Source: Halopseudomonas oceani (lineage in GTDB: Bacteria; Pseudomonadota; Gammaproteobacteria; Pseudomonadales; Pseudomonadaceae). Taken from it: a stretch of 38,069 nt of DNA. The notes below the pieces were generated by a model. It saw nothing but the letters and a program-made list of their open reading frames with translations. It had not been told where the DNA came from and did no database searches. This document shows positions 1-9,485 of this stretch, piece after piece. The stretch's first letter is position 1. Every line of letters begins with the position of its first letter. The stretch spans positions 1 to 38,069 of the forward strand of contig NZ_PPSK01000023.1 in assembly GCF_002903165.1 (NCBI RefSeq), in the 5' to 3' direction. Position numbers and translations under genes: made by a program.

Positions 1-4
1 GGCG

Positions 5-171
5 ATCCCCCCGGGCACCCGGCTACGCGGCCCTGCGGGTTCGCTGCGTTGCTCGGCTTGGCGGGGATCGGCAGAACTCGGCTCTGCGAGCCTCAAACAG
101 GCTGCCGCTCTTTTTCCCGCCAAGCCTGCGCTACTCGCCCGCGTAAACGGGACGAACCACAGTGCACACTC
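5..171. repeat. structured dispersed repeat, copy 1
   Basis: A 167-bp element whose second copy lies at 16874-17040 in the same orientation. By hand I count about 21 mismatches and no net gap (about 87% identity). Three nested inverted repeats are visible: an outer stem (18-21 plus 24-30 with 139-145 plus 148-151, with a symmetric 2x2 internal loop), an 11-bp perfect middle stem (55-65 with 116-126) and an inner stem (69-74 with 102-107). The outer flanks are almost invariant between copies. The similarity starts close to the window edge, so the true left end may lie outside. It sits downstream of the trpC terminator. I do not recognise the family, and no protein is convincingly encoded. Confidence 0.85.
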
Positions 172-244
172 CACCATCCGAGCAGACGGATAAACGCAGT
201 AGTCTAAGACCCTACCTATCTTCCCCGAACTGCAGCGCCAAACC

Positions 245-271
245 ACAAAAAAACCTCCCGAAGGAGGTTCT
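245..271 (-). terminator. rho-independent terminator of the trpEGDC operon
   Basis: Read on the minus strand this is a 7-bp perfect hairpin (263-269 with 252-258), closed by a TTCG tetraloop and followed by a run of seven T (two of them in the stem). It lies about 20 bp after the trpC stop codon, which is the expected place for the end of the tryptophan transcript. Confidence 0.9.
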
Positions 272-291
272 TTCAATGCTGATATCGCGAA

Positions 292-1082
292 TTAGAAAAA
301 CAGTCGCTTAAGTTCATGGCCCGGATCGTTGCCACGCATGAAAGCCTCGCCGACCAGAAACCCGTAGACGTCATGGGCCAGCATCAACTCCACATCGGCA
401 CGATGCAGGATGCCGCTCTCGGTCACCAGCGTCTTGTTACGCGGAATCTGCGGAATCAGCTCAAGAGTCGTGTCCAACGTCACCTCGAAGGTGTGCAGGT
501 TACGGTTGTTGATGCCGATCAGCGGGGTATCCAGCTTGAGGCCGCGTTCCAGCTCGGCGGCATCGTGCACCTCGACCAGCACATCCAGCCCGTGTTGCTT
601 TGCGGTCGCCGCCAACTCGCCCATCTGCAGGTCGTCCAGGCAGGCGGCAATCAGCAGCACGCAGTCAGCCCCCAGGGCGCGGGCTTCGACGACCTGATAC
701 GGGTCAACCATAAAGTCCTTACGGATCACCGGCAGTGAACAGGCCGCACGGGCCTGCTGCAGGTAATCGTCGTGCCCCTGAAAGAAGTCGACATCGGTCA
801 GCACCGACAGGCAAACCGCACCGCCCGCCTCGTAGCTGGCCGCAATTTCGGCTGGATGAAAGTCCTCGCGCAGCACGCCCTTGCTCGGTGACGCCTTCTT
901 GATCTCGGCAATCACCCCCGGGCGGCGCGCGGCAGCAGCGGCCTGAATGGCCTTGGCGAAGCCACGGGTGGGCGATGCGGCCCCTACGAGCTGCTCCAGC
1001 TCGGCCAGGCTGCGCTGCTGGAGACGTTCTGCCACTTCCTCGTGCTTGCGCGCGACGATGTTTTGCAAGATGGTCGGCACGC

Positions 1083-1086
<4 letters not shown>
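292..1086 (-). CDS. trpC: indole-3-glycerol phosphate synthase
   Basis: Cytosolic TIM-barrel enzyme of tryptophan synthesis that cyclises CdRP to indole-3-glycerol phosphate with loss of CO2 and water. The 264-residue length is normal for a monofunctional TrpC. Visible family motifs are [10 protein letters not shown] at residues 61-70 (catalytic/substrate lysine region), [10 protein letters not shown] at about 122-131, GINNRNL at 191-197, TESG at 222-225 and [11 protein letters not shown] near the C-terminus (phosphate site). The ATG overlaps the trpD stop codon (ATGA), so translation is probably coupled. It is the last gene of trpEGDC and is followed by a terminator. No TrpF domain is fused, unlike in enteric bacteria. 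Confidence 0.97.
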
Positions 1087-2129
<1,043 letters not shown>

Positions 2130-2147
2130 TCCGTCTCTCCTGGCTGG

Positions 2148-2744
2148 TCAGCGGCGCATGCCGCCCTGCTGCTTGAGGAAGTTGGCGAGCATGTCGTGCC
2201 CCTGTTCAGACAGGATCGACTCAGGATGGAACTGCACACCCTCGATCATGTACTCGCGGTGGCGTACACCCATGATTTCGTCAACACTGCCGTCTTCATG
2301 CTGGGTCCAGGCGGTCAGCTCCAGGCAGTCGGGCAGCGTATCGCGGCTGATTACCAGCGAGTGATAACGGGTCACGGTTAGCGGATTATTGAGGCCGGCA
2401 AACACGCCCAGACCTTCGTGATACACCGGGCTGGTCTTGCCGTGCATGACCTGACGGGCACGCACCACATCACCGCCGAAAGCCTGGCCGATACTCTGGT
2501 GGCCAAGGCAAATGCCGAGAATCGGCAGCTTGCCGGCAAAGTGCTTGAGCACCGGCACCGAGACACCCGCTTCGTTGGGCGTGCACGGGCCGGGGGAGAC
2601 AACGATGCGCTCGGGATTGAGGGCTTCGATCTCGGCGACGGTCAATTCATCGTTGCGCACCACCTTGACGTCGGCACCCAGTTCACCGAGGTACTGCACC
2701 ACGTTGTAGGTAAAGGAGTCGTAGTTATCGATCATCAGCAGCAT
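2148..2744 (-). CDS. trpG: anthranilate synthase component II (glutamine amidotransferase)
   Basis: Small subunit of anthranilate synthase; a class I glutamine amidotransferase that supplies ammonia to TrpE. In many pseudomonads the same protein may also serve folate synthesis as PabA. The catalytic triad can be read: Cys79 in GICLGHQ, and His173 with Glu175 in FHPES. The oxyanion-type [10 protein letters not shown] segment lies at 51-60. The length of 198 residues is typical. AGGAGA precedes the ATG. The gene follows trpE after only 12 bp. From memory, in P. aeruginosa trpE and trpG are separated by the pyocin gene cluster; here they are adjacent. Confidence 0.96.
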   Translation of the reverse strand: MLLMIDNYDSFTYNVVQYLGELGADVKVVRNDELTVAEIEALNPERIVVSPGPCTPNEAGVSVPVLKHFAGKLPILGICLGHQSIGQAFGGDVVRARQVMHGKTSPVYHEGLGVFAGLNNPLTVTRYHSLVISRDTLPDCLELTAWTQHEDGSVDEIMGVRHREYMIEGVQFHPESILSEQGHDMLANFLKQQGGMRR

Positions 2745-2756
2745 GGCTTTTCTCCT

Positions 2757-4235
2757 TTACCGGGCCGATTGTTCAGCGAGGGCAATCGCACGGAACATGG
2801 CGCGACGCTTGTTGATGGTCTCTTCCCACTCCAGCGCGGGCACCGAGTCGGCCACAATGCCGCCACCGGCCTGCACATGCAGCTCACCATCCTTGATCAC
2901 CGCGGTACGAATTGCGATGGCCGTGTCCATGTTGCCGTTCCACGCCCAGTAGCCGACCGCGCCGCCGTAGACGCCGCGCTTGACCGGCTCCAGCTCGTCG
3001 ATGATCTCCATCGCGCGAATTTTCGGCGCCCCGGACAGGGTGCCCGCCGGCAGAATGGCGCGCAGTGCATCCATTGCGGTCAGTTCCGGCTTCAGCTGGC
3101 CCTGTACGTTGGAGACGATGTGCATGACGTTGGAATAACGCTCGATAACCATCTTCTCGGTGACCTTGACCTTGCCGATCTCGGCCACACGACCAACATC
3201 GTTACGGCCCAGGTCGATCAGCATCAGGTGCTCGGCGATTTCCTTGGCGTCGGACAGCAGGTCCTGCTCCAACGCCAGATCAGCTTCTTCGGTCGCGCCG
3301 CGCGGGCGGGTGCCGGCAATCGGGCGTACCGTTACTTCACCCTCTTCGACACGTACCAGCACCTCGGGAGAGCTGCCAACCACGTGGAAGTCGCCGAAGT
3401 TGAAGAAGTACATGTAAGGCGTCGGATTCTGGCTGCGCAGCGCCCGGTACAAATCAATCGGCTCGGCCTTGAAGTCGATGCTCATGCGCTGGGACGGCAC
3501 CACCTGCATGCAGTCACCGGCAAGGATGTACTCCTTGATGGTGTCGACCGCCCGCTCGTAATCCTCACGGGTGAAGCTGGCGCGGTATTCCAGGTCGGTA
3601 TCGACCGGCGCAGCCAGATCAATCAGCTTGCGCGCTGGGGTCGGCAGGCGCAGCTGCTCAAGCAGTTGATCGAGCCGGGCATTGGCCTGTTCGAAGGCAT
3701 CGTCGGCGCTTGGGTCGGCAAGCACGATAGCGTGTAGCTTGCCGGCCAGGTTATCGAATACGACAACCTCATCGGACACCATCAGCAGGATGTCCGGGGT
3801 ACCCAGCACATCCGGATTGACCGTCGCGGCAAGACGCGGCTCAACATAGCGCACGCAGTCGTAGCCGAAGTAGCCAACCAGTCCACCATTGAAACGCGGC
3901 AGACCCGGAATGCTCGGCACCCGGTAACGGGCCTTGAAGGTCTCGACGAAATCCAGCGGATCGGCACACTCATGGCGCTCCTGCTCGACACCGTCCACCA
4001 GCACGGTTGCGGTATGGCCGTCGACGCGCAGTACGGTGCGGGCCGGCAGGCCGATGATGGAATAACGCCCCCACTTCTCGCCGCCCTGCACCGACTCCAG
4101 CAGGTAGGAGTAGGCACCGTCAGCCAGTTTCAGATAGGTGGACAGCGGGGTTTCAAGATCTGCCAGCACCTCGCGTACAACGGGTACACGGTTGCAATCC
4201 TGGGCAGCCAGGCGAAGGAATTCGTCTCGGGTCAT
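2757..4235 (-). CDS. trpE: anthranilate synthase component I
   Basis: Large subunit of anthranilate synthase; converts chorismate and ammonia (from TrpG) to anthranilate and pyruvate and is normally feedback-inhibited by tryptophan. I chose the ATG at 4235 (492 residues, beginning [10 protein letters not shown]). It has GAGG six bases upstream and matches the usual Pseudomonas start, whereas an in-frame TTG at 4247 has nothing in its favour. The LLES tryptophan-binding motif is at residues 45-48, so feedback sensitivity is expected. The C-terminal chorismate-binding domain shows [39 protein letters not shown] and GGGIVADS. The leader carries a candidate attenuator with its own peptide (4307-4351). 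Confidence 0.97.
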   Translation of the reverse strand: MTRDEFLRLAAQDCNRVPVVREVLADLETPLSTYLKLADGAYSYLLESVQGGEKWGRYSIIGLPARTVLRVDGHTATVLVDGVEQERHECADPLDFVETFKARYRVPSIPGLPRFNGGLVGYFGYDCVRYVEPRLAATVNPDVLGTPDILLMVSDEVVVFDNLAGKLHAIVLADPSADDAFEQANARLDQLLEQLRLPTPARKLIDLAAPVDTDLEYRASFTREDYERAVDTIKEYILAGDCMQVVPSQRMSIDFKAEPIDLYRALRSQNPTPYMYFFNFGDFHVVGSSPEVLVRVEEGEVTVRPIAGTRPRGATEEADLALEQDLLSDAKEIAEHLMLIDLGRNDVGRVAEIGKVKVTEKMVIERYSNVMHIVSNVQGQLKPELTAMDALRAILPAGTLSGAPKIRAMEIIDELEPVKRGVYGGAVGYWAWNGNMDTAIAIRTAVIKDGELHVQAGGGIVADSVPALEWEETINKRRAMFRAIALAEQSAR

Positions 4236-4277
4236 GATCAGCCTCAAAGGCAGGGTAAGTCATACGCAAACAAGGGT

Positions 4278-4297
4278 GCTCGCACTCGGGAGCGAGC
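4278..4297 (-). promoter_or_regulatory. candidate trp attenuator hairpin
   Basis: Read on the minus strand, GCTCGC (4297-4292) pairs with GCGAGC (4283-4278) around an 8-nt loop, just after the stop codon of the Trp-rich leader peptide. The same hexamer GCTCGC also occurs inside the leader coding sequence (4334-4329) and could pair with the same 3' arm, giving two exclusive folds as attenuation requires. Only a weak T-rich stretch follows, so it is not a textbook terminator. Termination efficiency is uncertain. Confidence 0.5.
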
Positions 4298-4306
4298 GAG
4301 GACAGT

Positions 4307-4351
4307 TCAGGTACGCCAACGCCAGCGGGCGAGCGCCTTGATAACTCTCAT
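4307..4351 (-). CDS. trpL: trp leader peptide (14 residues, two Trp codons)
   Basis: A 15-codon frame encodes MRVIKALARWRWRT followed by TGA. The two Trp codons stand at positions 10 and 12, alternating with Arg, near the end of the peptide and directly upstream of alternative hairpins, 71 bp before the trpE start. This is the classic layout of ribosome-mediated attenuation, and attenuation control of trpE is reported for P. putida. Ribosome stalling at the Trp codons when charged tRNA-Trp is scarce would favour trpE expression. No strong Shine-Dalgarno is visible before the ATG, which is the main weakness of the call. Such short frames are usually left out of annotations. Confidence 0.7.
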   Translation of the reverse strand: MRVIKALARWRWRT

Positions 4352-4411
4352 CAGTTTGCGATTGCTGACAAACACGGCTGATCCATCACTGGTCGGGACA
4401 CCCGAGCAAGC

Positions 4412-5092
4412 CTATATGAGCGCGTCAAGCGAATCAACCAGCAAATCCGGGTTCTCCGAGGCAATCGGCCGCCCGTGATTGTAGCCGTAGCTGACCGCCA
4501 CCACCGGCACGCCAGCCGCCTTCGCGGCCAGAACGTCGCTGCGGGAGTCGCCGACAAACAACGCCTGTCCAGCCTCAACACCAGCCTGCTGCATGACCCA
4601 ATGAAGCGCCGCCGGGTCGGGCTTCTGCACCGGCAGGGTGTCGCCACCAACCAGCCAACGGAAATACCCGTCCAACTGCTTGTCCGCCAGCAGCTCCGGC
4701 ACAAAGCGACTCGGCTTGTTGGTGATCAGTGCAAGCGGTATCTGCGCGGACTGCAGCCGGTCGAGAAAGGCCCGCACGCCCGGATAGACCGTGCTGCGCG
4801 AGTGATCTCCGGCGTACGCCTCGAGAAACAGCGCCAGCGCCTGCTCGGTCTCGGGCTCGCCGATGTGCGAATGCTCGATGTCTCCGGCCAGCGCCCGACG
4901 CACCAAAACCCGCGCACCGTTGCCGACCCAGTGACGGACCTGCTCGACGCCAGCGGCCTCACGCCCCAACTGAGCCAGCATCACATCCACCGCCGCCGCC
5001 AGATCCGGCACGGAGTCGATCAAGGTGCCGTCCAGATCAAACATTACCAGCGCCGGCAGCGCGCCACCGAACAGCTCGCGCAGCGACAACAT
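4412..5092 (-). CDS. gph: phosphoglycolate phosphatase (HAD family)
   Basis: HAD-superfamily hydrolase that removes 2-phosphoglycolate, for example from DNA-end repair. Motif I DLDGTLIDS holds the nucleophile Asp19 and acid/base Asp21; motif II/III residues lie in ALITNKPSRF, and motif IV is VGDSRSDVLAAKAAG with the Mg-binding aspartates. I chose the ATG at 5092 (226 residues), one base after the rpe stop (TGAGATG), because it gives the usual N-terminus ahead of the HAD motif. A GTG at 5122 would add ten residues inside rpe. The gene lies between rpe and the trpE leader, all in one direction. The order rpe-gph-trpE is common in Pseudomonas. Confidence 0.93.
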   Translation of the reverse strand: MLSLRELFGGALPALVMFDLDGTLIDSVPDLAAAVDVMLAQLGREAAGVEQVRHWVGNGARVLVRRALAGDIEHSHIGEPETEQALALFLEAYAGDHSRSTVYPGVRAFLDRLQSAQIPLALITNKPSRFVPELLADKQLDGYFRWLVGGDTLPVQKPDPAALHWVMQQAGVEAGQALFVGDSRSDVLAAKAAGVPVVAVSYGYNHGRPIASENPDLLVDSLDALI

Positions 5093-5093
5093 C

Positions 5094-5768
5094 TCAGCGT
5101 TTGGCCTGTGCCAGCTCCGCACGCATGCTGTCGATCACCGCCTTGTAGTCCGGCTTGTTGAAGATCGCCGAACCGGCGACGAAGGTATCGGCGCCCGCTT
5201 CGGCAATGGCGCGGATGTTCTGTTCGTTGACGCCGCCGTCGATCTCCAGACGGATTTCACGACCACTGGCATCGATCAGCGCACGCGCCTCCCGCAGCTT
5301 GTCCAGCGTGCCCGGGATGAACTTCTGACCACCAAAGCCCGGGTTGACGCTCATCAGCAGCACCATGTCGACCTTGTCCATCACGTACTTGAGCGCATCC
5401 AGCGAAGTCGCCGGATTGAATACCAGGCCCGCCTTGGCACCGCCGTCCTTAATCAGCTGCAGCGAACGGTCGATGTGCTCGGAGGCTTCCGGGTGGAAGG
5501 TGATATAGCTGGCACCGGCCTCAAGGAAGTCGCCGATGATGCGGTCCACTGGCTTAACCATCAGATGCACATCGATCGGCGCGGTGACGCCGTACTTGCG
5601 CAGCGCCGAGCAAACCATCGGGCCGATGGTCAGGTTCGGCACGTAGTGATTGTCCATGACATCGAAATGGACGATGTCGGCGCCGGCGGCCAGCACCCGA
5701 TCAACATCCTCACCCAGACGGGCAAAGTCAGCGGACAGAATAGACGGCGCAATGGCGTAATCGAGCAT
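5094..5768 (-). CDS. rpe: ribulose-phosphate 3-epimerase
   Basis: Interconverts ribulose-5-phosphate and xylulose-5-phosphate in the pentose phosphate pathway, which also feeds PRPP for tryptophan. TIM-barrel enzyme of 224 residues. Visible motifs are [13 protein letters not shown] at the N-terminus, the metal-binding [12 protein letters not shown], the DVHLMV segment, [12 protein letters not shown] and LEIDGGVN (second catalytic Asp), then AGSAIF at the phosphate site. The start ATG at 5768 has GAGG seven bases upstream. gph begins one base after its stop, so the two are surely co-translated. The divergent neighbour begins at 5864. Confidence 0.97.
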   Translation of the reverse strand: MLDYAIAPSILSADFARLGEDVDRVLAAGADIVHFDVMDNHYVPNLTIGPMVCSALRKYGVTAPIDVHLMVKPVDRIIGDFLEAGASYITFHPEASEHIDRSLQLIKDGGAKAGLVFNPATSLDALKYVMDKVDMVLLMSVNPGFGGQKFIPGTLDKLREARALIDASGREIRLEIDGGVNEQNIRAIAEAGADTFVAGSAIFNKPDYKAVIDSMRAELAQAKR

Positions 5769-5829
5769 GGGAGAACCTCGGCAGGGGCAGACACGGAAAT
5801 GCCGGCCAGTTTACCCTATCCGTCGTGGT

Positions 5830-5835
5830 TATACT
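5830..5835 (+). promoter_or_regulatory. candidate -10 box for the DUF3530 gene
   Basis: TATACT lies 29 bp before the chosen ATG in the short divergent gap between rpe and the DUF3530 gene. No good -35 element is seen at 16-18 bp. The complementary strand also offers TATAAC for the rpe side, so the two promoters may overlap. Weak call. Confidence 0.35.
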
Positions 5836-5863
5836 CATCAGGACTTCGGACCGAGACAGCCCC

Positions 5864-6820
5864 ATGCGCGCGCCAACCCTCATAGCCCTGCTTTGCCTTG
5901 CCGGTATCACCCAGGCCCAGGAACCAGCGGCGCCCACACCGGACGCGGCAGCAGCCGAGCGCTCGCAAGCGCTGTCCCGTGATATCCAGTATCAGCAAGC
6001 ACTCAAGCGCGAAACGCCAACCAGCGAACAGCGGCAACTCGAGTTCGCCGGTGAGTCCCAGCTGGGGCTGTTTCTACCAGCAGCACGCCCCGAACCACTC
6101 GGCGGCATTCTGCTGATTGCCGGTCCAGGCGAGCACGCCAACTGGCCTGAGCTGATCGGCCCCGCCCGCATCAGTCTCAGCGATGCCGGCTGGCACACCC
6201 TGGCCATCAGCTTGCCTGATGCACCCTCTGTTCCACAGATCGACGTACCTCCCGAGCCTGCGGAGCCACCTGCTGCGGACAATGCCGCGCCACCCGAAAT
6301 TGTCCCGGAGGGCGAACTGCTGGCAGCAAGCGACCAGATTGACGCCGCGCCAGAGCCGCCGCCCGAGGCTCGCTACAGCGAGCGGGCCACGGCGCTGATC
6401 CGCGCCGGCTTACAGGTACTGGAGAGCGAAGGCGCACAGCAGGTGCACATCATTGCCCGGCGGGAGTCTGCTTACTGGGCGCTATTGGCCGTCAGCACCA
6501 GTGGACCCGACCAGCCACCGGCGACGCTCGTTCTGTATCAGACCAGACAACCTGCGTCGTCGCCAGAGCCAAGCCTGGACAGCCTGTTCGAGAAGAACGA
6601 GCGCCCAGTGTTCGAGCTGCTCGACCTGGCTGTAACCGTTGACAGTCAACTTGCCGCAGACCACCTTCGCATCGCCCGCCGGACCGGCAACCAGGGCTAC
6701 CAGCAAATGGATCTCGCAGCGATGGATCGCTCGGCCTTTGCAGACGAGATGCTCGACAAACGGCTGCGTGGTTGGCTGACCCGCCATCAGCAACCGGCTG
6801 AACCGGAAGCAGCGCCGTAG
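5864..6820 (+). CDS. secreted DUF3530 family protein (alpha/beta-hydrolase-like)
   Basis: A 318-residue exported protein. The chosen start at 5864 gives a clean signal peptide (MRAPTLIALLCLAGITQAQ, cleavage after AQA or nearby); the longer frame from 5825 would spoil it. The body resembles DUF3530, an alpha/beta-hydrolase-related family common beside rpe in Pseudomonas. After a first hydrolase-like section (LGGILLIAGPGEHANWPELI) a Pro/Ala/Glu-rich linker runs at about residues 120-170. It is followed by the segment around HIIARRESAYWALLAV, where a nucleophile elbow would be expected; here the surroundings read RRESAY, not a clean GxSxG, so enzymatic activity is doubtful. The substrate is unknown. 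It is monocistronic and convergent with djlA, with 4 bp between their ends. Confidence 0.75.
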   Translation: MRAPTLIALLCLAGITQAQEPAAPTPDAAAAERSQALSRDIQYQQALKRETPTSEQRQLEFAGESQLGLFLPAARPEPLGGILLIAGPGEHANWPELIGPARISLSDAGWHTLAISLPDAPSVPQIDVPPEPAEPPAADNAAPPEIVPEGELLAASDQIDAAPEPPPEARYSERATALIRAGLQVLESEGAQQVHIIARRESAYWALLAVSTSGPDQPPATLVLYQTRQPASSPEPSLDSLFEKNERPVFELLDLAVTVDSQLAADHLRIARRTGNQGYQQMDLAAMDRSAFADEMLDKRLRGWLTRHQQPAEPEAAP

Positions 6821-6824
6821 CGCC

Positions 6825-7613
6825 TCAACGGAACCCGCGGTGGCGGCGCAGCGTTTCGTAGGCTTGCTGAATCTGCCGGATACGCTCACCGGCGCTGCTC
6901 TGCTGGGCAGAACTAACACCGCGAGCGGCCAGCTTGTCCGGATGATGCAGGCTGAGCTGGCGGCGATAGGCCCGCTTGATCACCTCCGGCGAGTCCGCGG
7001 GGCTGACCTTGAGTATGTTGGCCGCCTGCTGAAGGCGATCCTCCTGCGCAACCGCAGCGCGACCGCCGCGCGTCTGACGGCTGTGTTGATGACGCTGATG
7101 CATCCGCTGCTGCTCGGCCTGGCCTAGCCCGGCGACTTTTGACCACCCTGCCAGCAGACCTTGAACCTCATCGCTCAGCCGCCCCGGCAGCACAGCCATC
7201 CGCCAACAGCCATCCATCAGCTCGGCAGCACGCCCCGGCTCGCGCCGACAGAACGCACGCACCACCTTGATCAAGTCATCACCCTGTTTGCCTTCATTGA
7301 AGTCACGCATGGCCTGCAGCCGGGCATCCCCCTCGAGTCGATACTGCTGCATCAGATCCCGCGCCAACTGCAGATGCGCCGGAGTCACCCGGCCACTGGC
7401 CTTGGCCAACCGTCCCAAGCAGAGAAACAGCACGCGCTCGAAACTGTTGCCAGCACTCCGCAACTGAGCCAACCGGTCAGGCAAATCCCGCCAGTGTCGC
7501 AGTTGCCAGTGGCGATCCAGCGCGTGGCCTACCACCGCACCCAGCACGGCTCCAGGCACGGCGCCGCCAAGCCCGCCCACCACGGCGCCCAACACGGTTA
7601 CCGGCCAGAGCAT
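6825..7613 (-). CDS. djlA: DjlA-type membrane-anchored J-domain co-chaperone
   Basis: Inner-membrane DnaK co-chaperone of 262 residues. A glycine-rich hydrophobic N-terminal segment (about residues 3-29, with GxxxG spacings) is the single membrane anchor. A TerB-like helical domain follows (about 45-165, with RVLFLCLGRLAKASGRV). After a basic Gln-rich linker comes the C-terminal J domain, with the DnaK-stimulating HPD motif in LSLHHPDKLAARGV. This domain order is that of DjlA. It is the last gene of the amgK-murU-djlA block, 3 bp after murU, so cell-wall recycling and a membrane chaperone are transcribed together. Confidence 0.9.
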   Translation of the reverse strand: MLWPVTVLGAVVGGLGGAVPGAVLGAVVGHALDRHWQLRHWRDLPDRLAQLRSAGNSFERVLFLCLGRLAKASGRVTPAHLQLARDLMQQYRLEGDARLQAMRDFNEGKQGDDLIKVVRAFCRREPGRAAELMDGCWRMAVLPGRLSDEVQGLLAGWSKVAGLGQAEQQRMHQRHQHSRQTRGGRAAVAQEDRLQQAANILKVSPADSPEVIKRAYRRQLSLHHPDKLAARGVSSAQQSSAGERIRQIQQAYETLRRHRGFR

Positions 7614-7616
7614 CCG

Positions 7617-9298
<1,682 letters not shown>

Positions 9299-9485
9299 CG
9301 TTCTCCCACTTCAGCATCTATCCGGGCACTGGCCCGGTGGCATTAATTCGGTACATTCCTAGATCAGGCATCGCGTGTTGCTTTATTATCCGTTATCTTG
9401 CTCGACTGACACAGCATGCAGATTGCATTCTCCTCGCACAAGGCGTCGCGAGCACGCACCGACTGGAAGCCCGGACAATTACATA

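Noticed and set aside
4236..4247. TTG start that would lengthen TrpE by four residues
   Set aside because: The ATG at 4235 has the GAGG site at good spacing and matches the usual start of the family.
5093..5122. GTG start that would lengthen Gph by ten residues into rpe
   Set aside because: The added residues precede the usual N-terminus and the ATG one base after the rpe stop fits coupled translation better.
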